This document shows, in pieces, positions 51,987-61,140 of a DNA stretch of 64,000 nt; within the stretch, counting starts at the first letter, position 1; every line of letters starts with the position of its first letter. The stretch spans positions 16,803 through 80,802 of the forward strand of contig NZ_QCYM01000019.1 in NCBI RefSeq assembly GCF_003075075.1, read 5' to 3'. The notes beneath the pieces were generated by a model. It saw nothing but the letters and a program-made list of their open reading frames with translations, made no database searches and was not told the origin of the DNA. The position numbers and the translations under genes were made by a program. The stretch comes from Labrenzia sp. 011 (GTDB lineage: Bacteria; Pseudomonadota; Alphaproteobacteria; Rhizobiales; Stappiaceae).

Positions 51987-53762
51987 GTGACATTCGACCA
52001 GACCGCCCTTTTTGTCCTGTTCGGCCTCGTCTTCGCCCTGCTGGTCTGGGGTCGTATCCGATTTGACCTGATCGCCTTCGCCGCCCTGATCGCCGGGGCC
52101 TTTCTCGGTCTCGTTCCCTCGGACCGGATCTTCTCGGGTTTCGGGCATCCGGCGGTGGTCATCATCGCCCTGGTGCTGATTGTTTCGAAAGGCCTGATGA
52201 ATTCGGGCGCCGTCGAAATGATCGCCGGACGCCTCCTGTCGGCATCGCGCGGCCTGTCCGGCCATATCGGCCTGATGGCCGTCTTCGGCGCGGCCCTGTC
52301 CGGCATCATCAACAATGTCGCCGCCCTGGCCCTTCTGATGCCCCTCGACCTGGAAGCGGCCAGGAAGGCCGGCCGCTCCGCCGGCCTCTCGCTCATGCCC
52401 CTGTCCTTCGCCACCATCCTCGGCGGCATGATCACCCTGATCGGCACGCCCCCGAACATCGTGATCGCCCAGTACCGCTCCGATGCCCTCGGCGCACCCT
52501 TTTCCATGTTCGACTTCGCTCCCGTAGGGCTGGCCGTCGCCGTCAGCGGCATCGCCTTCGTCACCCTGGTCGGCTGGCGTCTCCTGCCGAAACGCTTCCG
52601 GACGGAGGAAAAATCCGCGGATTTCGCGGAAAGTCTCTATGTGGCCGAACTGAAGGTCAGCACGGCTTCCGAAGACAAGGCCCTCACCGTCGGCGATCTC
52701 TACCCTTCCGCGGAAGAGAAGGACGTCGCCATCATCGGCCTGATCCGCAACGGCCGCCGCATCAAGGGTTTCGCACGCCGCGAACCGGTCAAGGACGGCG
52801 ACTTCCTGGTGGTCGAAGGCGATCCCAAGGCCATCGAAAGCTTCATGGGCGCGGCGAAACTCGGATTCGCCGGATCGGAACGGCACAAGGGCGGCCTCAC
52901 CGGCGACGCCCTGTCGCTCATCGAGGCCATCGTTCCGGACAATGCCCGCATCGCCGGGCGCTCGGCGCTCAACATGCGGCTGCTGAACAATCACAGCGTC
53001 ACCCTGCTCGGCATTTCCCGTCAGGGACGGCGCATTCAGAAACGTGTCCGCCACGAGCCGATCCGCCCGGGCGATGTCCTCCTGATGCTCGGCAGACCGG
53101 ACCGTCTGGAAGAGGCCTGCTCCTGGCTGGGCGTTCTGCCGCTGGAGGGTCGCCAGACCGGCATGATCCAGCGCAACAAGACCTGGCTGGCCATTGCCGG
53201 CTTCGTTGTCGCCATCGCCGCCGCCGTGGCCGGCATTGCCTATCTGCCCGTCGCCCTGGCTGCCTGCGTCGTGCTCTATGCCGCCACCGGGCTTGTCAGC
53301 GGTTCGGAGGTCTACAACGCGGTCGAGTGGAAGGTGATCGTCCTGCTCGGATCGCTCATCCCGCTCGGGCAGGCGTTCGAACAGGCCGGAAACGCCCAGC
53401 TCATCGCCGACGGAATTGTCGCCACCACCGCCGGCGCCCCTGCCTGGGTGACCCTTGCCGTGCTCATGGTCGTCACCATGACCCTGTCGGATTTTCTCAA
53501 TAACGTCGCCACCTGCCTGATCGCAGCCCCGATTTCCGTGCAGATCGCCACGACCCTCGAGGTCAACTCGGATCCCTTCCTGATGTCCGTCGCTGTTGCC
53601 GCCTCCTGCGCGTTCCTGACCCCCATCGGTCACAAGAACAACACCATTATCATGGGCCCCGGCGGCTACCGCTTCGGCGACTACTGGCGCATCGGCCTGC
53701 CGCTGGAAATCCTCGTCCTGGCGGTCTCCATACCGGCGATCCTGATCTTCTGGCCGCTGTGA
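51987..53762 (+). CDS. SLC13-family carrier with central TrkA_C (RCK_C) domains
   Basis: A 591-residue transporter with membrane segments on both sides of a cytosolic insert (about 185-370). The insert contains two RCK_C/TrkA_C domains (IKGFARREPVKDGDFLVVEG and IQKRVRHEPIRPGDVLLML). SLC13-like features are INNVAALALLMPL, TLIGTPPNIVIAQY and, in the second half, LSDFLNNVATCLIA and LTPIGHKNN. Relatives carry sulfate or other anions, and the RCK domains probably bind a regulatory ligand. The GTG at 51987 has GGAG 8 bases upstream; the frame extends to a TTG 12 codons earlier. Confidence 0.88.
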   Translation: MTFDQTALFVLFGLVFALLVWGRIRFDLIAFAALIAGAFLGLVPSDRIFSGFGHPAVVIIALVLIVSKGLMNSGAVEMIAGRLLSASRGLSGHIGLMAVFGAALSGIINNVAALALLMPLDLEAARKAGRSAGLSLMPLSFATILGGMITLIGTPPNIVIAQYRSDALGAPFSMFDFAPVGLAVAVSGIAFVTLVGWRLLPKRFRTEEKSADFAESLYVAELKVSTASEDKALTVGDLYPSAEEKDVAIIGLIRNGRRIKGFARREPVKDGDFLVVEGDPKAIESFMGAAKLGFAGSERHKGGLTGDALSLIEAIVPDNARIAGRSALNMRLLNNHSVTLLGISRQGRRIQKRVRHEPIRPGDVLLMLGRPDRLEEACSWLGVLPLEGRQTGMIQRNKTWLAIAGFVVAIAAAVAGIAYLPVALAACVVLYAATGLVSGSEVYNAVEWKVIVLLGSLIPLGQAFEQAGNAQLIADGIVATTAGAPAWVTLAVLMVVTMTLSDFLNNVATCLIAAPISVQIATTLEVNSDPFLMSVAVAASCAFLTPIGHKNNTIIMGPGGYRFGDYWRIGLPLEILVLAVSIPAILIFWPL

Positions 53763-53823
53763 AGACGGTTTCCGCCGCGGCTGCGGAAAACCCTGCGCTG
53801 CTGGAACAAACGTGGTTTGCGCT

Positions 53824-53844
53824 GTCCCGGACGTGATCCGGGAC
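53824..53844. repeat. REP-like palindrome downstream of the SLC13 gene
   Basis: GTCCCGGA, CGTGA, TCCGGGAC: perfect 8-bp arms. This shape and sequence match the GTCCCGGA-type extragenic palindromes that are scattered through many alphaproteobacterial genomes. A second small hairpin (GGTTTCCGC / GCGGAAAACC, 53767-53792) just after the SLC13 stop may be its terminator. The remainder of the 281-base gap shows nothing. Confidence 0.5.
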
Positions 53845-54043
53845 CTGCCGCGCGCGCCGGTTCAAAGCCGGAAATGCCAACGGAGAGACACCCCCGGTTT
53901 TGCCGCAAGGTCCGCCAGCGTGACGACTGTCCGCAATCACCCGAAAAGGTGATTTCCCTGAAGGGATATAATCAAGCGCTGGCATCCCGTCGCTTTTTCA
54001 GCATGATGGGCGCAAATCAATCAGAACCGTGAGGGAGAAGCCG

Positions 54044-54943
54044 ATGGGCACGCGCAAACGGATCCTGTTCACCGGCGGCACAGGCAAGGCCGGCAGGCAT
54101 GTCGTCCCCTACCTGCTGGACCGCGGCCACCGGGTGATCAATATCGACCTCAAGCCGCTCGACCATCCGGGCGTCGACAATCTCACCGCCGACATCACCC
54201 GTTCGGGCGAGATGTTCAACGTGATGACCAGCTACGCCAATTTCGACGAACTGGAGCCGGGCACCGGCGTCCCCGCCTTCGATGCCGTCGTTCATTTCGC
54301 CGCCATTCCCCGCATTCTGATTCACCCGGACAACAAGACCTTCGAGGTCAATGCGATCGGCACCTACAATGTCATCGAGGCAGCGGTGAAACTGGGCATC
54401 CGCAAGATCGTCATCGCCTCGTCGGAAACCACCTACGGGGTGTGCTTCGCGGACGGCGTCGCCGATCCAGACGTGCTGCCGGTGGAGGAGGACTACGACC
54501 TCAATCCCATGGACAGCTACGGCCTGTCCAAGGTGGTCAACGAACAGACGGCACGCGCCTTCCAGCGGCGCTCCGGCTTCGACATCTACGCGCTCCGGAT
54601 CGGCAATGTCATCGAACCGCACGAATATGACCGCTTCCCGGATTTCTTCAGGGATCCGGCCCAGCGGCGCCGGAACATCTTCTGCTATATCGACGCCCGC
54701 GACCTCGGCCAGATCGTCGACCTGTGCCTGGAAAAGGATGGCCTCGGCTATCAGGTCTTCAACGCCGGCAACGACACCAATTCCGTCGATATTCCGAACA
54801 CGGAAATCCTGAAACGCTTCTTTCCGAATGTTCCTGTCAGCCGGGAACTCGGCGAACACGAGGCGCTGTTCTCGAACCGCAAGATCCGCGAAGTTCTGGG
54901 GTTCCGGGAAGAGCATGACTGGCGCAAATATGTGAAAGTCTGA
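54044..54943 (+). CDS. NAD-dependent epimerase/dehydratase (extended SDR)
   Basis: A 299-residue extended short-chain dehydrogenase. The nucleotide loop is FTGGTGKAGRHV (residues 9-20), and the catalytic pair is Tyr159 and Lys163 (SYGLSK), with an upstream Ser/Thr (IASSETTYG). The family includes UDP-sugar epimerases and uronate dehydrogenases; the exact substrate is unknown, and no sugar-pathway genes adjoin it. The ATG at 54044 has GAGGGAG upstream; a second ATG five codons earlier is less likely. It ends 54 bases before the MaoC pair. Confidence 0.87.
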   Translation: MGTRKRILFTGGTGKAGRHVVPYLLDRGHRVINIDLKPLDHPGVDNLTADITRSGEMFNVMTSYANFDELEPGTGVPAFDAVVHFAAIPRILIHPDNKTFEVNAIGTYNVIEAAVKLGIRKIVIASSETTYGVCFADGVADPDVLPVEEDYDLNPMDSYGLSKVVNEQTARAFQRRSGFDIYALRIGNVIEPHEYDRFPDFFRDPAQRRRNIFCYIDARDLGQIVDLCLEKDGLGYQVFNAGNDTNSVDIPNTEILKRFFPNVPVSRELGEHEALFSNRKIREVLGFREEHDWRKYVKV

Positions 54944-54997
54944 GCTTCCGAGACTTCTCGACCACCTGCAAATGGACCCTTACCCATCCGGACGCCA

Positions 54998-55456
54998 ATG
55001 ACAGACCTCATGCATTTCGAAGATTTCAGACCGGGTCAGGAATTCGACCTCGGCGCCCTCACCGTCACCAGGGAGGATATCATCGAATTCGCCACCGAGT
55101 TTGATCCGCAACCCTTCCATCTGGACGAGGAGGCCGGCAAGGCCTCGCTGCTGGGCGGACTGGCGGCCTCCGGCTGGCACACCGGGTCGCTTGTCATGCG
55201 GCTGCTCGCGACCGCCCTTCTGACAAAGGCCACCTGCATGGGCTCGCCGGGCATCAGCAAGCTGACCTGGAAGCAGCCCGTCTTTCCCGGCGACACCCTG
55301 AGGGCGAAGGCCGTGGTCCTGGACAAGAAGGACCTGCGCAGCAAACCGGACCTGGGCATCGTCACCCTGCAGGTGACCGCAACGAACCAGGCAGCAACCG
55401 ACGTGCTCTTCTGGGAAAACGCGATCCTCTTCTCCAGACGGGAGGCAAGCGCATGA
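54998..55456 (+). CDS. MaoC-family acyl dehydratase, first of pair
   Basis: A 152-residue hot-dog-fold protein of the MaoC/R-specific enoyl hydratase family. The catalytic Asp36 and His41 are present in FDPQPFHLDEEAGKAS, followed by the acyl-tunnel segment GLAASGWHTGSLVMRLL. R-hydratases make (R)-3-hydroxyacyl-CoA or hydrate enoyl-CoA. The stop overlaps the next gene by 4 bases (ATGA), so the two proteins, 40-odd per cent alike by eye, may form a heterodimer. The exact acyl substrate is unknown. Confidence 0.9.
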   Translation: MTDLMHFEDFRPGQEFDLGALTVTREDIIEFATEFDPQPFHLDEEAGKASLLGGLAASGWHTGSLVMRLLATALLTKATCMGSPGISKLTWKQPVFPGDTLRAKAVVLDKKDLRSKPDLGIVTLQVTATNQAATDVLFWENAILFSRREASA

Positions 55457-55932
55457 CCGCCTTTTTCGATGACATCCGGGTCGGTGACACGCTCGAGCTG
55501 GGGGAGCATACCTTCTCGCGCGAGGAGATCATCCGCTTCGCGGAGAAATACGATCCGCAAGCCTTTCACCTGAGCGAGGAAGGCGCGGCCCGGACCCACT
55601 TCGGGCACCTGTGCGCCTCCGGCTGGCACACGGCCGCCGTCTTCATGAAACTGTGGGTCGCCACCCACGAGGCGCTGGACGCCGCCGCACTGGCGGCCGG
55701 ACGGACACCGGCCCGGCTCGGCCCCTCCCCGGGGTTTGAGGACCTCAGGTGGATCAAGCCGGTCTTTGCCGGAGACACCCTGCGCTACAGCCGGGTCGTG
55801 ACCGGCAAGACGGAAAGCCGCAGCCGCCCGCAATGGGGTCTGGTCCATTCCGACATGCTGGCGCACAATCAGGACGGCAAGCTGGCGTTTTCCTTCAAGG
55901 GAACGGTCTTCGTGGAGCGGCGCAGAAGCTGA
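55453..55932 (+). CDS. MaoC-family acyl dehydratase, second of pair
   Basis: A 159-residue hot-dog-fold protein. The Asp34 and His39 dyad is in YDPQAFHLSEEGAARTHFG, followed by HLCASGWHTAAVFMKLW. It overlaps the first MaoC gene by 4 bases. Both keep the catalytic residues, so neither appears to be a dead subunit. It is convergent with the methyltransferase gene 26 bases away. Confidence 0.9.
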   Translation: MTAFFDDIRVGDTLELGEHTFSREEIIRFAEKYDPQAFHLSEEGAARTHFGHLCASGWHTAAVFMKLWVATHEALDAAALAAGRTPARLGPSPGFEDLRWIKPVFAGDTLRYSRVVTGKTESRSRPQWGLVHSDMLAHNQDGKLAFSFKGTVFVERRRS

Positions 55933-55958
55933 TATCAGCGAGACTGACCGGCTCTGTC

Positions 55959-56981
55959 TCAGGCCGGGTTGCGGCCATGCACGAGCATCGTCATGCCCGG
56001 GATCATCACTTCCGTCCTGACAACCTCAAATCCGGCTCCCTCCATCAGCCCGGCCACATAGGCGCTGGTGATGGAGCGGGCTTCCGGGTTGAAAGCCGTG
56101 TGCTGAAGCTGCCAGAGGGCAGCCAGTTTCGGCCCCTCCCGGTTTTCGTCGACCATGAAGTCATGCACCATGAAGCGTCCACCCGGGGCAAGAACCTCGC
56201 CGGCCTTGCGCACCAGGCCGGGAATCGCCGTTCCGGGAACCCCGGAGAACAGATAGGACATCAGAACCGCGTCCGCGCTGTCCGGCCACGGGTCCTTGAG
56301 CGCGTTGCCCGGCCGATAGGCAATCCGGTCGGAGAGGCCCTCCTCCGCGATGAATTCCTCACCGACACTGGCCACATTCGGGAAATCCAGAATGGTCGAC
56401 GTCAGTTGCGGATAGGCCTTGCACAGGGATATCGAGAACGCACCGGTTCCGCCGCCGACATCCAGAAGCCTGCGCGTGGCGGACAGGTCCACCATCTTCG
56501 CAAGACCGCGCCCCGGCCCGAGGGACCCGGCATGCTGGGAGCGTGAATAGAGCCGCGCCTCTTCCGGGTCGCTGAACCAGTCCTCGTAGGAGGCGACCTG
56601 GTCCTTGTCGAGAGTATCCGTCAGCGCGTCGTTGAGCTGCGTCATGAACGGATACATCTGCCTGTCGATCTGGAAGCGCAGATAATCGCCGAAATCATAC
56701 TTGCGCCCCTTCACGAGAAAGGCTTCCGCGGCCGGGGAATTGGTGAAACCGCTCCCGTCCCGGCGCACCAGGCCGAGGCTCGTCAGTGCCGTCAGCAACG
56801 TCGTGGCGCGATCTGGATCGAGAAGACTTTTCTCGGCAACCTCTTCCGGAGTTAAAGTCGTTTCGGAAAGGATGGAAAACAAACCGACATGGAGAGCAGA
56901 AAACAATGCCTTTGAGCCCATGAAACCGAAAGCAATATCTGAAATTTCCTCAGCCGTTTCGATTGATCTGGCTTTAGGCAT
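55959..56981 (-). CDS. dsyB: SAM-dependent methyltransferase, probable DsyB (DMSP synthesis)
   Basis: A 340-residue methyltransferase of the O-methyltransferase-2 type: an N-terminal winged-helix dimerisation domain (about 15-95, FGFMGSKALFSALHVGLFSI) and a Rossmann SAM domain with motif I LLDVGGGTGAFSISLC, FPNV, and FMVHDFMVDENREGP. From memory, segments such as DFGDYLRFQIDRQMYPF and YSRSQHAGSLGPG resemble DsyB/DSYB, the enzyme that methylates 4-methylthio-2-hydroxybutyrate on the way to DMSP in Labrenzia and marine algae. I could not align it. If wrong, it is another small-molecule O- or S-methyltransferase. The Shine-Dalgarno is perfect (AGGAGGAGG). It is monocistronic, with a 181-base upstream gap that probably holds its own promoter. 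Confidence 0.68.
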   Translation of the reverse strand: MPKARSIETAEEISDIAFGFMGSKALFSALHVGLFSILSETTLTPEEVAEKSLLDPDRATTLLTALTSLGLVRRDGSGFTNSPAAEAFLVKGRKYDFGDYLRFQIDRQMYPFMTQLNDALTDTLDKDQVASYEDWFSDPEEARLYSRSQHAGSLGPGRGLAKMVDLSATRRLLDVGGGTGAFSISLCKAYPQLTSTILDFPNVASVGEEFIAEEGLSDRIAYRPGNALKDPWPDSADAVLMSYLFSGVPGTAIPGLVRKAGEVLAPGGRFMVHDFMVDENREGPKLAALWQLQHTAFNPEARSITSAYVAGLMEGAGFEVVRTEVMIPGMTMLVHGRNPA

Positions 56982-57162
56982 AAATCCTCCTCCTCAGGAA
57001 TTCTGAGTCAATACAATGCAGGACGCCCTCGCAAGAGAGCGATAAACGTGGGATTGGGCAATTATACCTATTGTGTGCTGCAGTGCAAATGCGCGCGGAT
57101 TTCCCGGGCCGTGCGGGCAAGGCCCGGCCGGGTTTCAGCTCCCGGGATCCGGGCCGACGGCC

Positions 57163-57642
57163 TCAGATCGTGCGCGCGAACAGCACTTCGTCGTGGATTT
57201 CGATACCATAGTCGCCGCGCAGCGGAATGCCGGGCTTCAGCTCCCGCTCGCGGTCGATGACCCCCTGGCCGATTCGCTCCAGCCGGAATCCCCGCCGCTG
57301 ATAGAAGCGAAAGGCATCCAGATTGTCGTTGGAGGTGCGCACGATGAGGCGTGAGACATTTTTCGACCGGGCTTCGCTGATCACCGCATCGAGCAGCTGA
57401 CTGCCCACGCCGCCCCAGCGCTTGATCGAATCCAGTGTCAGGATCTCCCACTCGCCCTCGCGCTTGACCAGCGTGACGAGGCCGACAAGCTCATCGCCGT
57501 CATAGGCGACATATCCGGGCAGACGCGAGGCATCGTGCATCTCGTTGTCGAGCATGATGTCCGGGGCGGTCCAGCGCTCCGTGAGCAGCCGATGCACATC
57601 GGCATGATCTCTGTCTTCGGTATGTCGAATGATCACAGGCAT
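57163..57642 (-). CDS. GNAT-family N-acetyltransferase
   Basis: A 159-residue acetyltransferase with the GNAT fold: motif C/D VAYDGDELVGLVTLVKREG, acetyl-CoA loop RWGGVGSQLLDAVISEA, and motif B DNLDAFRFYQRRGFRLERI. It lacks further clues to the substrate. It lies between bluB and the DsyB candidate on the same strand, with gaps of 109 and 181 bases. Confidence 0.9.
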   Translation of the reverse strand: MPVIIRHTEDRDHADVHRLLTERWTAPDIMLDNEMHDASRLPGYVAYDGDELVGLVTLVKREGEWEILTLDSIKRWGGVGSQLLDAVISEARSKNVSRLIVRTSNDNLDAFRFYQRRGFRLERIGQGVIDRERELKPGIPLRGDYGIEIHDEVLFARTI

Positions 57643-57751
57643 TGAACGCTCCCAGGTCGACCGCTGTCATGTGGCAAAGACATGAAAGCAAATGTCGCTC
57701 GCTCTTGACCGGTCAGGCCGCCGATCCGCCGACGGCGGACCTCAATTTGCC

Positions 57752-58414
57752 CTAACGGCGGAATAACCGCGTTTCCAGAGGGCTGCGCGATTGCCATTGC
57801 GCACGCTCCAGTTCCGGATCGATATGCTCTTCTTCCGGAAAACCGACGCATAGATAAGCCACGAGCCGCCAGCCGGCGTCAACCTCAAGGATGCCCGCAA
57901 CCGCTTGCGGATCGAGGATCGACACCCAGCCGACACCGATCCCTTCCGCGCGCGCTGCCAGCCAGAACGTGTGGATCATGCTGACGGTGGAATAGGCCAG
58001 TGTCTCCGGCATGGTGGCCCGCCCCAGACCGTGTCCCTGCGCCGGAGCATCGTCGCAGAAAACCGCCAGGTGAACAGGCGCTTCCTTCAGCCCGGCCAGC
58101 TTGAGCTGCCGGTAAAGCCGTCCCTTGTCGTCCTCATACCGGCGCGCAGCAGCCTCGTTTTCCGCCTCGAAGGAGGCGATGATCCGTGCCCGCTTCTGAG
58201 GACTGTCGACAATCACGATTCGCCAGGGCTGACTGTTGCCGACGGAAGGTGCCAGGTCTGCCAGGGTGAGAAGATGGTCGAGAATTCCTTCTGGCAGCGG
58301 ATCAGTGCGAAAGCGCCGCACGTCGCGACGCCACTTCAGAAGGGTCTCGAAGTCACGCTGAAACGCTTCCGAAAACTCCGGTTTTCCGCCCTCGTCGCCG
58401 GTTCCTCCCTGCAT
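57752..58414 (-). CDS. bluB: 5,6-dimethylbenzimidazole synthase
   Basis: Oxygen-dependent enzyme that cannibalises FMN to make the lower ligand of vitamin B12. The 220-residue nitroreductase-fold protein has the BluB pattern RRDVRRFRTDPLPEGIL, LADLAPSVGNSQPWRIVIV (with the conserved Ser and Asn), VHLAVFCDDAP and AEGIGVGWVSILDP. The apt gene ends 6 bases upstream, so the two are cotranscribed. Other B12 genes are not in the window. Confidence 0.93.
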   Translation of the reverse strand: MQGGTGDEGGKPEFSEAFQRDFETLLKWRRDVRRFRTDPLPEGILDHLLTLADLAPSVGNSQPWRIVIVDSPQKRARIIASFEAENEAAARRYEDDKGRLYRQLKLAGLKEAPVHLAVFCDDAPAQGHGLGRATMPETLAYSTVSMIHTFWLAARAEGIGVGWVSILDPQAVAGILEVDAGWRLVAYLCVGFPEEEHIDPELERAQWQSRSPLETRLFRR

Positions 58415-58420
58415 GTGCGC

Positions 58421-58969
58421 TCAGTGCCCCGGAAATTCCACCAGGGTGCGCACGGGCACATGCATCGCTTCCAGCTTCTTGCGCCCGCCCAGATCCGGCA
58501 GATCCACGATGAAAACGGCCGCCTCGATATTCGCGCCCATGGACCGCAGCAACTTGCAGGCCGCTTCCGCCGTCCCGCCTGTGGCAATCAGGTCATCGAC
58601 GACGATCACCCGGTCTCCCGGTTGAATGGCGTCCTTGTGCATTTCCATCTCGTCCAGGCCGTATTCCAGGGAATAGGCGATGCGCACGGTCTCATGCGGC
58701 AGCTTTCCCTTCTTGCGGATGGGAACGAACCCGGCGGACACCTGATGAGCGACCGCCCCGCCCAGAATGAAGCCGCGCGCCTCGATGCCGGCGACCTGAT
58801 CGACCTTCGACCCCGCCCAGGGCTGCACAAGAGCGTCTACCGCCCGGCGGAACGCCCGCGCATTGCCAAGCAGCGTGGTGATGTCGCGAAACAATATCCC
58901 TTCGCTCGGATAGTCCTTGATCGTACGGATCGACGAGATCAGTTCATCCTGGATCGTCTGTTCGCTCAT
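58421..58969 (-). CDS. apt: Adenine phosphoribosyltransferase
   Basis: Salvages adenine to AMP with PRPP. The 182 residues have the adenine-binding [18 protein letters not shown], the flexible loop with [12 protein letters not shown], and the PRPP-binding motif [13 protein letters not shown]. It takes up adenine released by MtnP (the next gene upstream on the same strand), with PRPP from Prs in this same window. The ATG at 58969 is preferred over one ten codons earlier. Confidence 0.96.
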   Translation of the reverse strand: MSEQTIQDELISSIRTIKDYPSEGILFRDITTLLGNARAFRRAVDALVQPWAGSKVDQVAGIEARGFILGGAVAHQVSAGFVPIRKKGKLPHETVRIAYSLEYGLDEMEMHKDAIQPGDRVIVVDDLIATGGTAEAACKLLRSMGANIEAAVFIVDLPDLGGRKKLEAMHVPVRTLVEFPGH

Positions 58970-59139
58970 CGGGCTCTCTTTCCTGTGCGGTTCCGGCAAA
59001 CGGAACGCGCCCTGAGGTTGATCTGGTCAAGCCGGCCGGAAGGGACCGCTTCGAGACGCACTGGGGTTCCGACCGTGGCTTATAACAAGTTTACGCCGGT
59101 GGCCGAAATCATTTCGCACCGGCATGCGGGACGCCCCCC

Positions 59140-60021
59140 TCAGGGGGCTTTGTTGAGTATGCGGCCGGCGACAGCATCCAGTTTGGCCACCAGCGCCGGA
59201 TCCCGCTTGTCCGCCGCCGTCATCATGGCAAATTCCAGCGCCGTGTCCGACCCGGCCGGGCAGGATTGATGTTCGCGGGGCAGGTCACGGGCAACACGGG
59301 CAACGAGGCGCTGCGCGTTTTCGGCGTTTTCATGCAGCACCCTGATGATCGCCTGGATGTCCACCTCGCCGTGATCCGGATGCCAGCTGTCATAGTCGGT
59401 GACCATCGCCACCGTCGCGTAACAGATCTCCGCCTCGCGGGCGAGCTTGGCTTCCGGCAAGTTGGTCATGCCGATCACGTCGCAGCCCCAGGATCTGTAC
59501 AGCTGGCTTTCTGCCAGGGAAGAAAACTGCGGGCCTTCCATCGCAAGATAGGTCCCGCCCTTCGTATAGGCCAGGTCTTCGGCTTCCGCGGCTGCCGCCA
59601 CCGCGTCCACCAGCTTCGGACTGACCGGCGTCGCCATGGAGACATGGGCGACGCAGCCCGTACCGAAAAAGCTCTTTTCCCGCGCTATGGTCCGGTCGAT
59701 GAACTGATCCACCAGCACGAATGTACCCGGCCCCAGGTTCTCCTTCAGCGATCCGCAGGCGGACACGGACAGCAGGTCCGTCACCCCGCAACGCTTCATG
59801 ACGTCGATATTGGCGCGGTAGTTGATGCTTGTCGGCGAATAGACATGACCGCGGCCGTGACGCGGCAGGAACACGACTTTCAGACCGTCCACCGTGCCGA
59901 TCCGCACCTGATCGGAAGGTGTTCCCCAGGGGCTCTCGACGCTGATCCACTCGGAATTTTCAAGACCCGGCAAATCGTAGATGCCGGAACCGCCGATAAT
60001 GCCCAAGACTGCGTCTGCCAT
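59140..60021 (-). CDS. mtnP: S-methyl-5'-thioadenosine phosphorylase
   Basis: Splits methylthioadenosine, a by-product of polyamine and homoserine-lactone synthesis, into adenine and methylthioribose-1-phosphate. The 293 residues show the phosphate loop IIGGSGIYDLPGL, RHGRGHVYSPTSINYRANI and MEGPQFSSLAESQ, with the purine-site Asp in MVTDYDSWH. AGGAG precedes the ATG. It is followed by apt, a logical salvage pair. Confidence 0.95.
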   Translation of the reverse strand: MADAVLGIIGGSGIYDLPGLENSEWISVESPWGTPSDQVRIGTVDGLKVVFLPRHGRGHVYSPTSINYRANIDVMKRCGVTDLLSVSACGSLKENLGPGTFVLVDQFIDRTIAREKSFFGTGCVAHVSMATPVSPKLVDAVAAAAEAEDLAYTKGGTYLAMEGPQFSSLAESQLYRSWGCDVIGMTNLPEAKLAREAEICYATVAMVTDYDSWHPDHGEVDIQAIIRVLHENAENAQRLVARVARDLPREHQSCPAGSDTALEFAMMTAADKRDPALVAKLDAVAGRILNKAP

Positions 60022-60170
60022 GCCCGCTCCTGATAAATTGACTGACCTTCCGGTCGCCGCCCAAGGGCGCTGCCGGTCATCCGCAATGGTTATTCCAGTT
60101 GACCCGCGATCGCGTCAAGGCCGGCCGGGGCCAATGCATCTCACCTACCCGGCACCTTCCATTGTCACCC

Positions 60171-60200
60171 AAAGAAAAAGCCGCCGGGAACCGGCGGCTT
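60171..60200 (-). terminator. Rho-independent terminator of the petABC operon
   Basis: On the minus strand, AAGCCGCCGG-TTC-CCGGCGGCTT followed by TTTCTTT, 26 bases after the petC stop. A perfect 10-bp stem with a T-run. Confidence 0.92.
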
Positions 60201-60225
60201 CTTAATGCTGTCAGGCTACATTCGA

Positions 60226-61110
60226 TCAATGATCGACGTTGCGCCAGAGCTTCTTCTTGGTGAAGTAGAGCAGGCCGGCGAAGAAGATCAGGAAGACCAT
60301 CACGCGGAAACCGATCTTCTTGCGTTCTTCGAGATGCGGCTCTGCAGCCCACATCATGAATGCGGCCACGTCGTGGGCATACTGCTCGACCGTCATCGGA
60401 GTGCCGTCGGTGTATTCGACGATCTCTTCCGAAAGCGGCGGAGCCATGCCGATCGGGCCACCGGTCAGATGCTCATGCGCGCATTCTTCCGCGGTCACCG
60501 ATCCGCCCAGGAATTTCGGGTTGTAGTAACCGTCGAAGTCATCGCCCATACATGCCGGAGCTTCTTCCGGGTAGCTGGTCAGCAGGGCATAGATGTAATC
60601 CGGGCCCTGCTCCTGGTACTGGGTAAAGGCATCGAAGACGAACCACGGAAAACCGCGATGTCCGGCACGCGCCTTGGCCAGAAGGGAGAAATCAGGTGGA
60701 TAGGCGCCGCCGTTGGAAGCACGGGCGGCCTGTTCGTTCGGGAACGGAGACGGAAACTTGTCCGCCAGTATCGCCGGCCGCTCATACATGTCGCCGTCTT
60801 CATTCGGACCGTCCATCACGGTGTATTCGGACGCGATCTGTTTCGCCTGATCCTCGGTGAAGCTCGGTCCGCCATCGTCTGCCAGGTTGCGGAAGGCGAC
60901 CTGACGCAAGCCGTGACAGGAGGAACACACCTCGCGGTAGACCTTGAAGCCGCGCTGCAGCTGGCCCCGATCGAAGAAACCGAAAGGTCCGGAGAAGGAC
61001 CACTGCTCGCGTTCGATATGCGGCGCGTCACCGGCGGCAAGGGCCGGGGCAGCAGTGGCGAGAGCCGCCACCGCAGCGAGGGAACGAACCATTTTGATCA
61101 TGGTGCTCAT
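60226..61110 (-). CDS. petC: Cytochrome c1 of the bc1 complex
   Basis: Membrane-anchored c-type haem subunit that passes electrons from the Rieske protein to cytochrome c. The 294-residue precursor has a signal peptide (VRSLAAVAALATAAPALA), the haem motif CSSCH (62-66), an axial Met in GGPIGMAPPL and one C-terminal membrane helix (FRVMVFLIFFAGLLYF). It is the last gene of petABC, separate from cytochrome b rather than fused as in Bradyrhizobium. Confidence 0.97.
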   Translation of the reverse strand: MSTMIKMVRSLAAVAALATAAPALAAGDAPHIEREQWSFSGPFGFFDRGQLQRGFKVYREVCSSCHGLRQVAFRNLADDGGPSFTEDQAKQIASEYTVMDGPNEDGDMYERPAILADKFPSPFPNEQAARASNGGAYPPDFSLLAKARAGHRGFPWFVFDAFTQYQEQGPDYIYALLTSYPEEAPACMGDDFDGYYNPKFLGGSVTAEECAHEHLTGGPIGMAPPLSEEIVEYTDGTPMTVEQYAHDVAAFMMWAAEPHLEERKKIGFRVMVFLIFFAGLLYFTKKKLWRNVDH

Positions 61111-61140
61111 TGTCTCAACTAACTCCTGATCCGGTTCGGG

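Noticed and set aside
51729..53633. 634-codon open frame on the minus strand
   Set aside because: Antisense to the SLC13 carrier, which has clear domains; no start signal and shadow composition.
53767..53792. Second REP element next to the SLC13 gene
   Set aside because: The arms contain a bulge and the sequence differs from the GTCCCGGA type; more likely a plain terminator hairpin.
57905..59269. 454-codon open frame on the plus strand
   Set aside because: Runs across bluB and apt in antisense; no recognisable domain.
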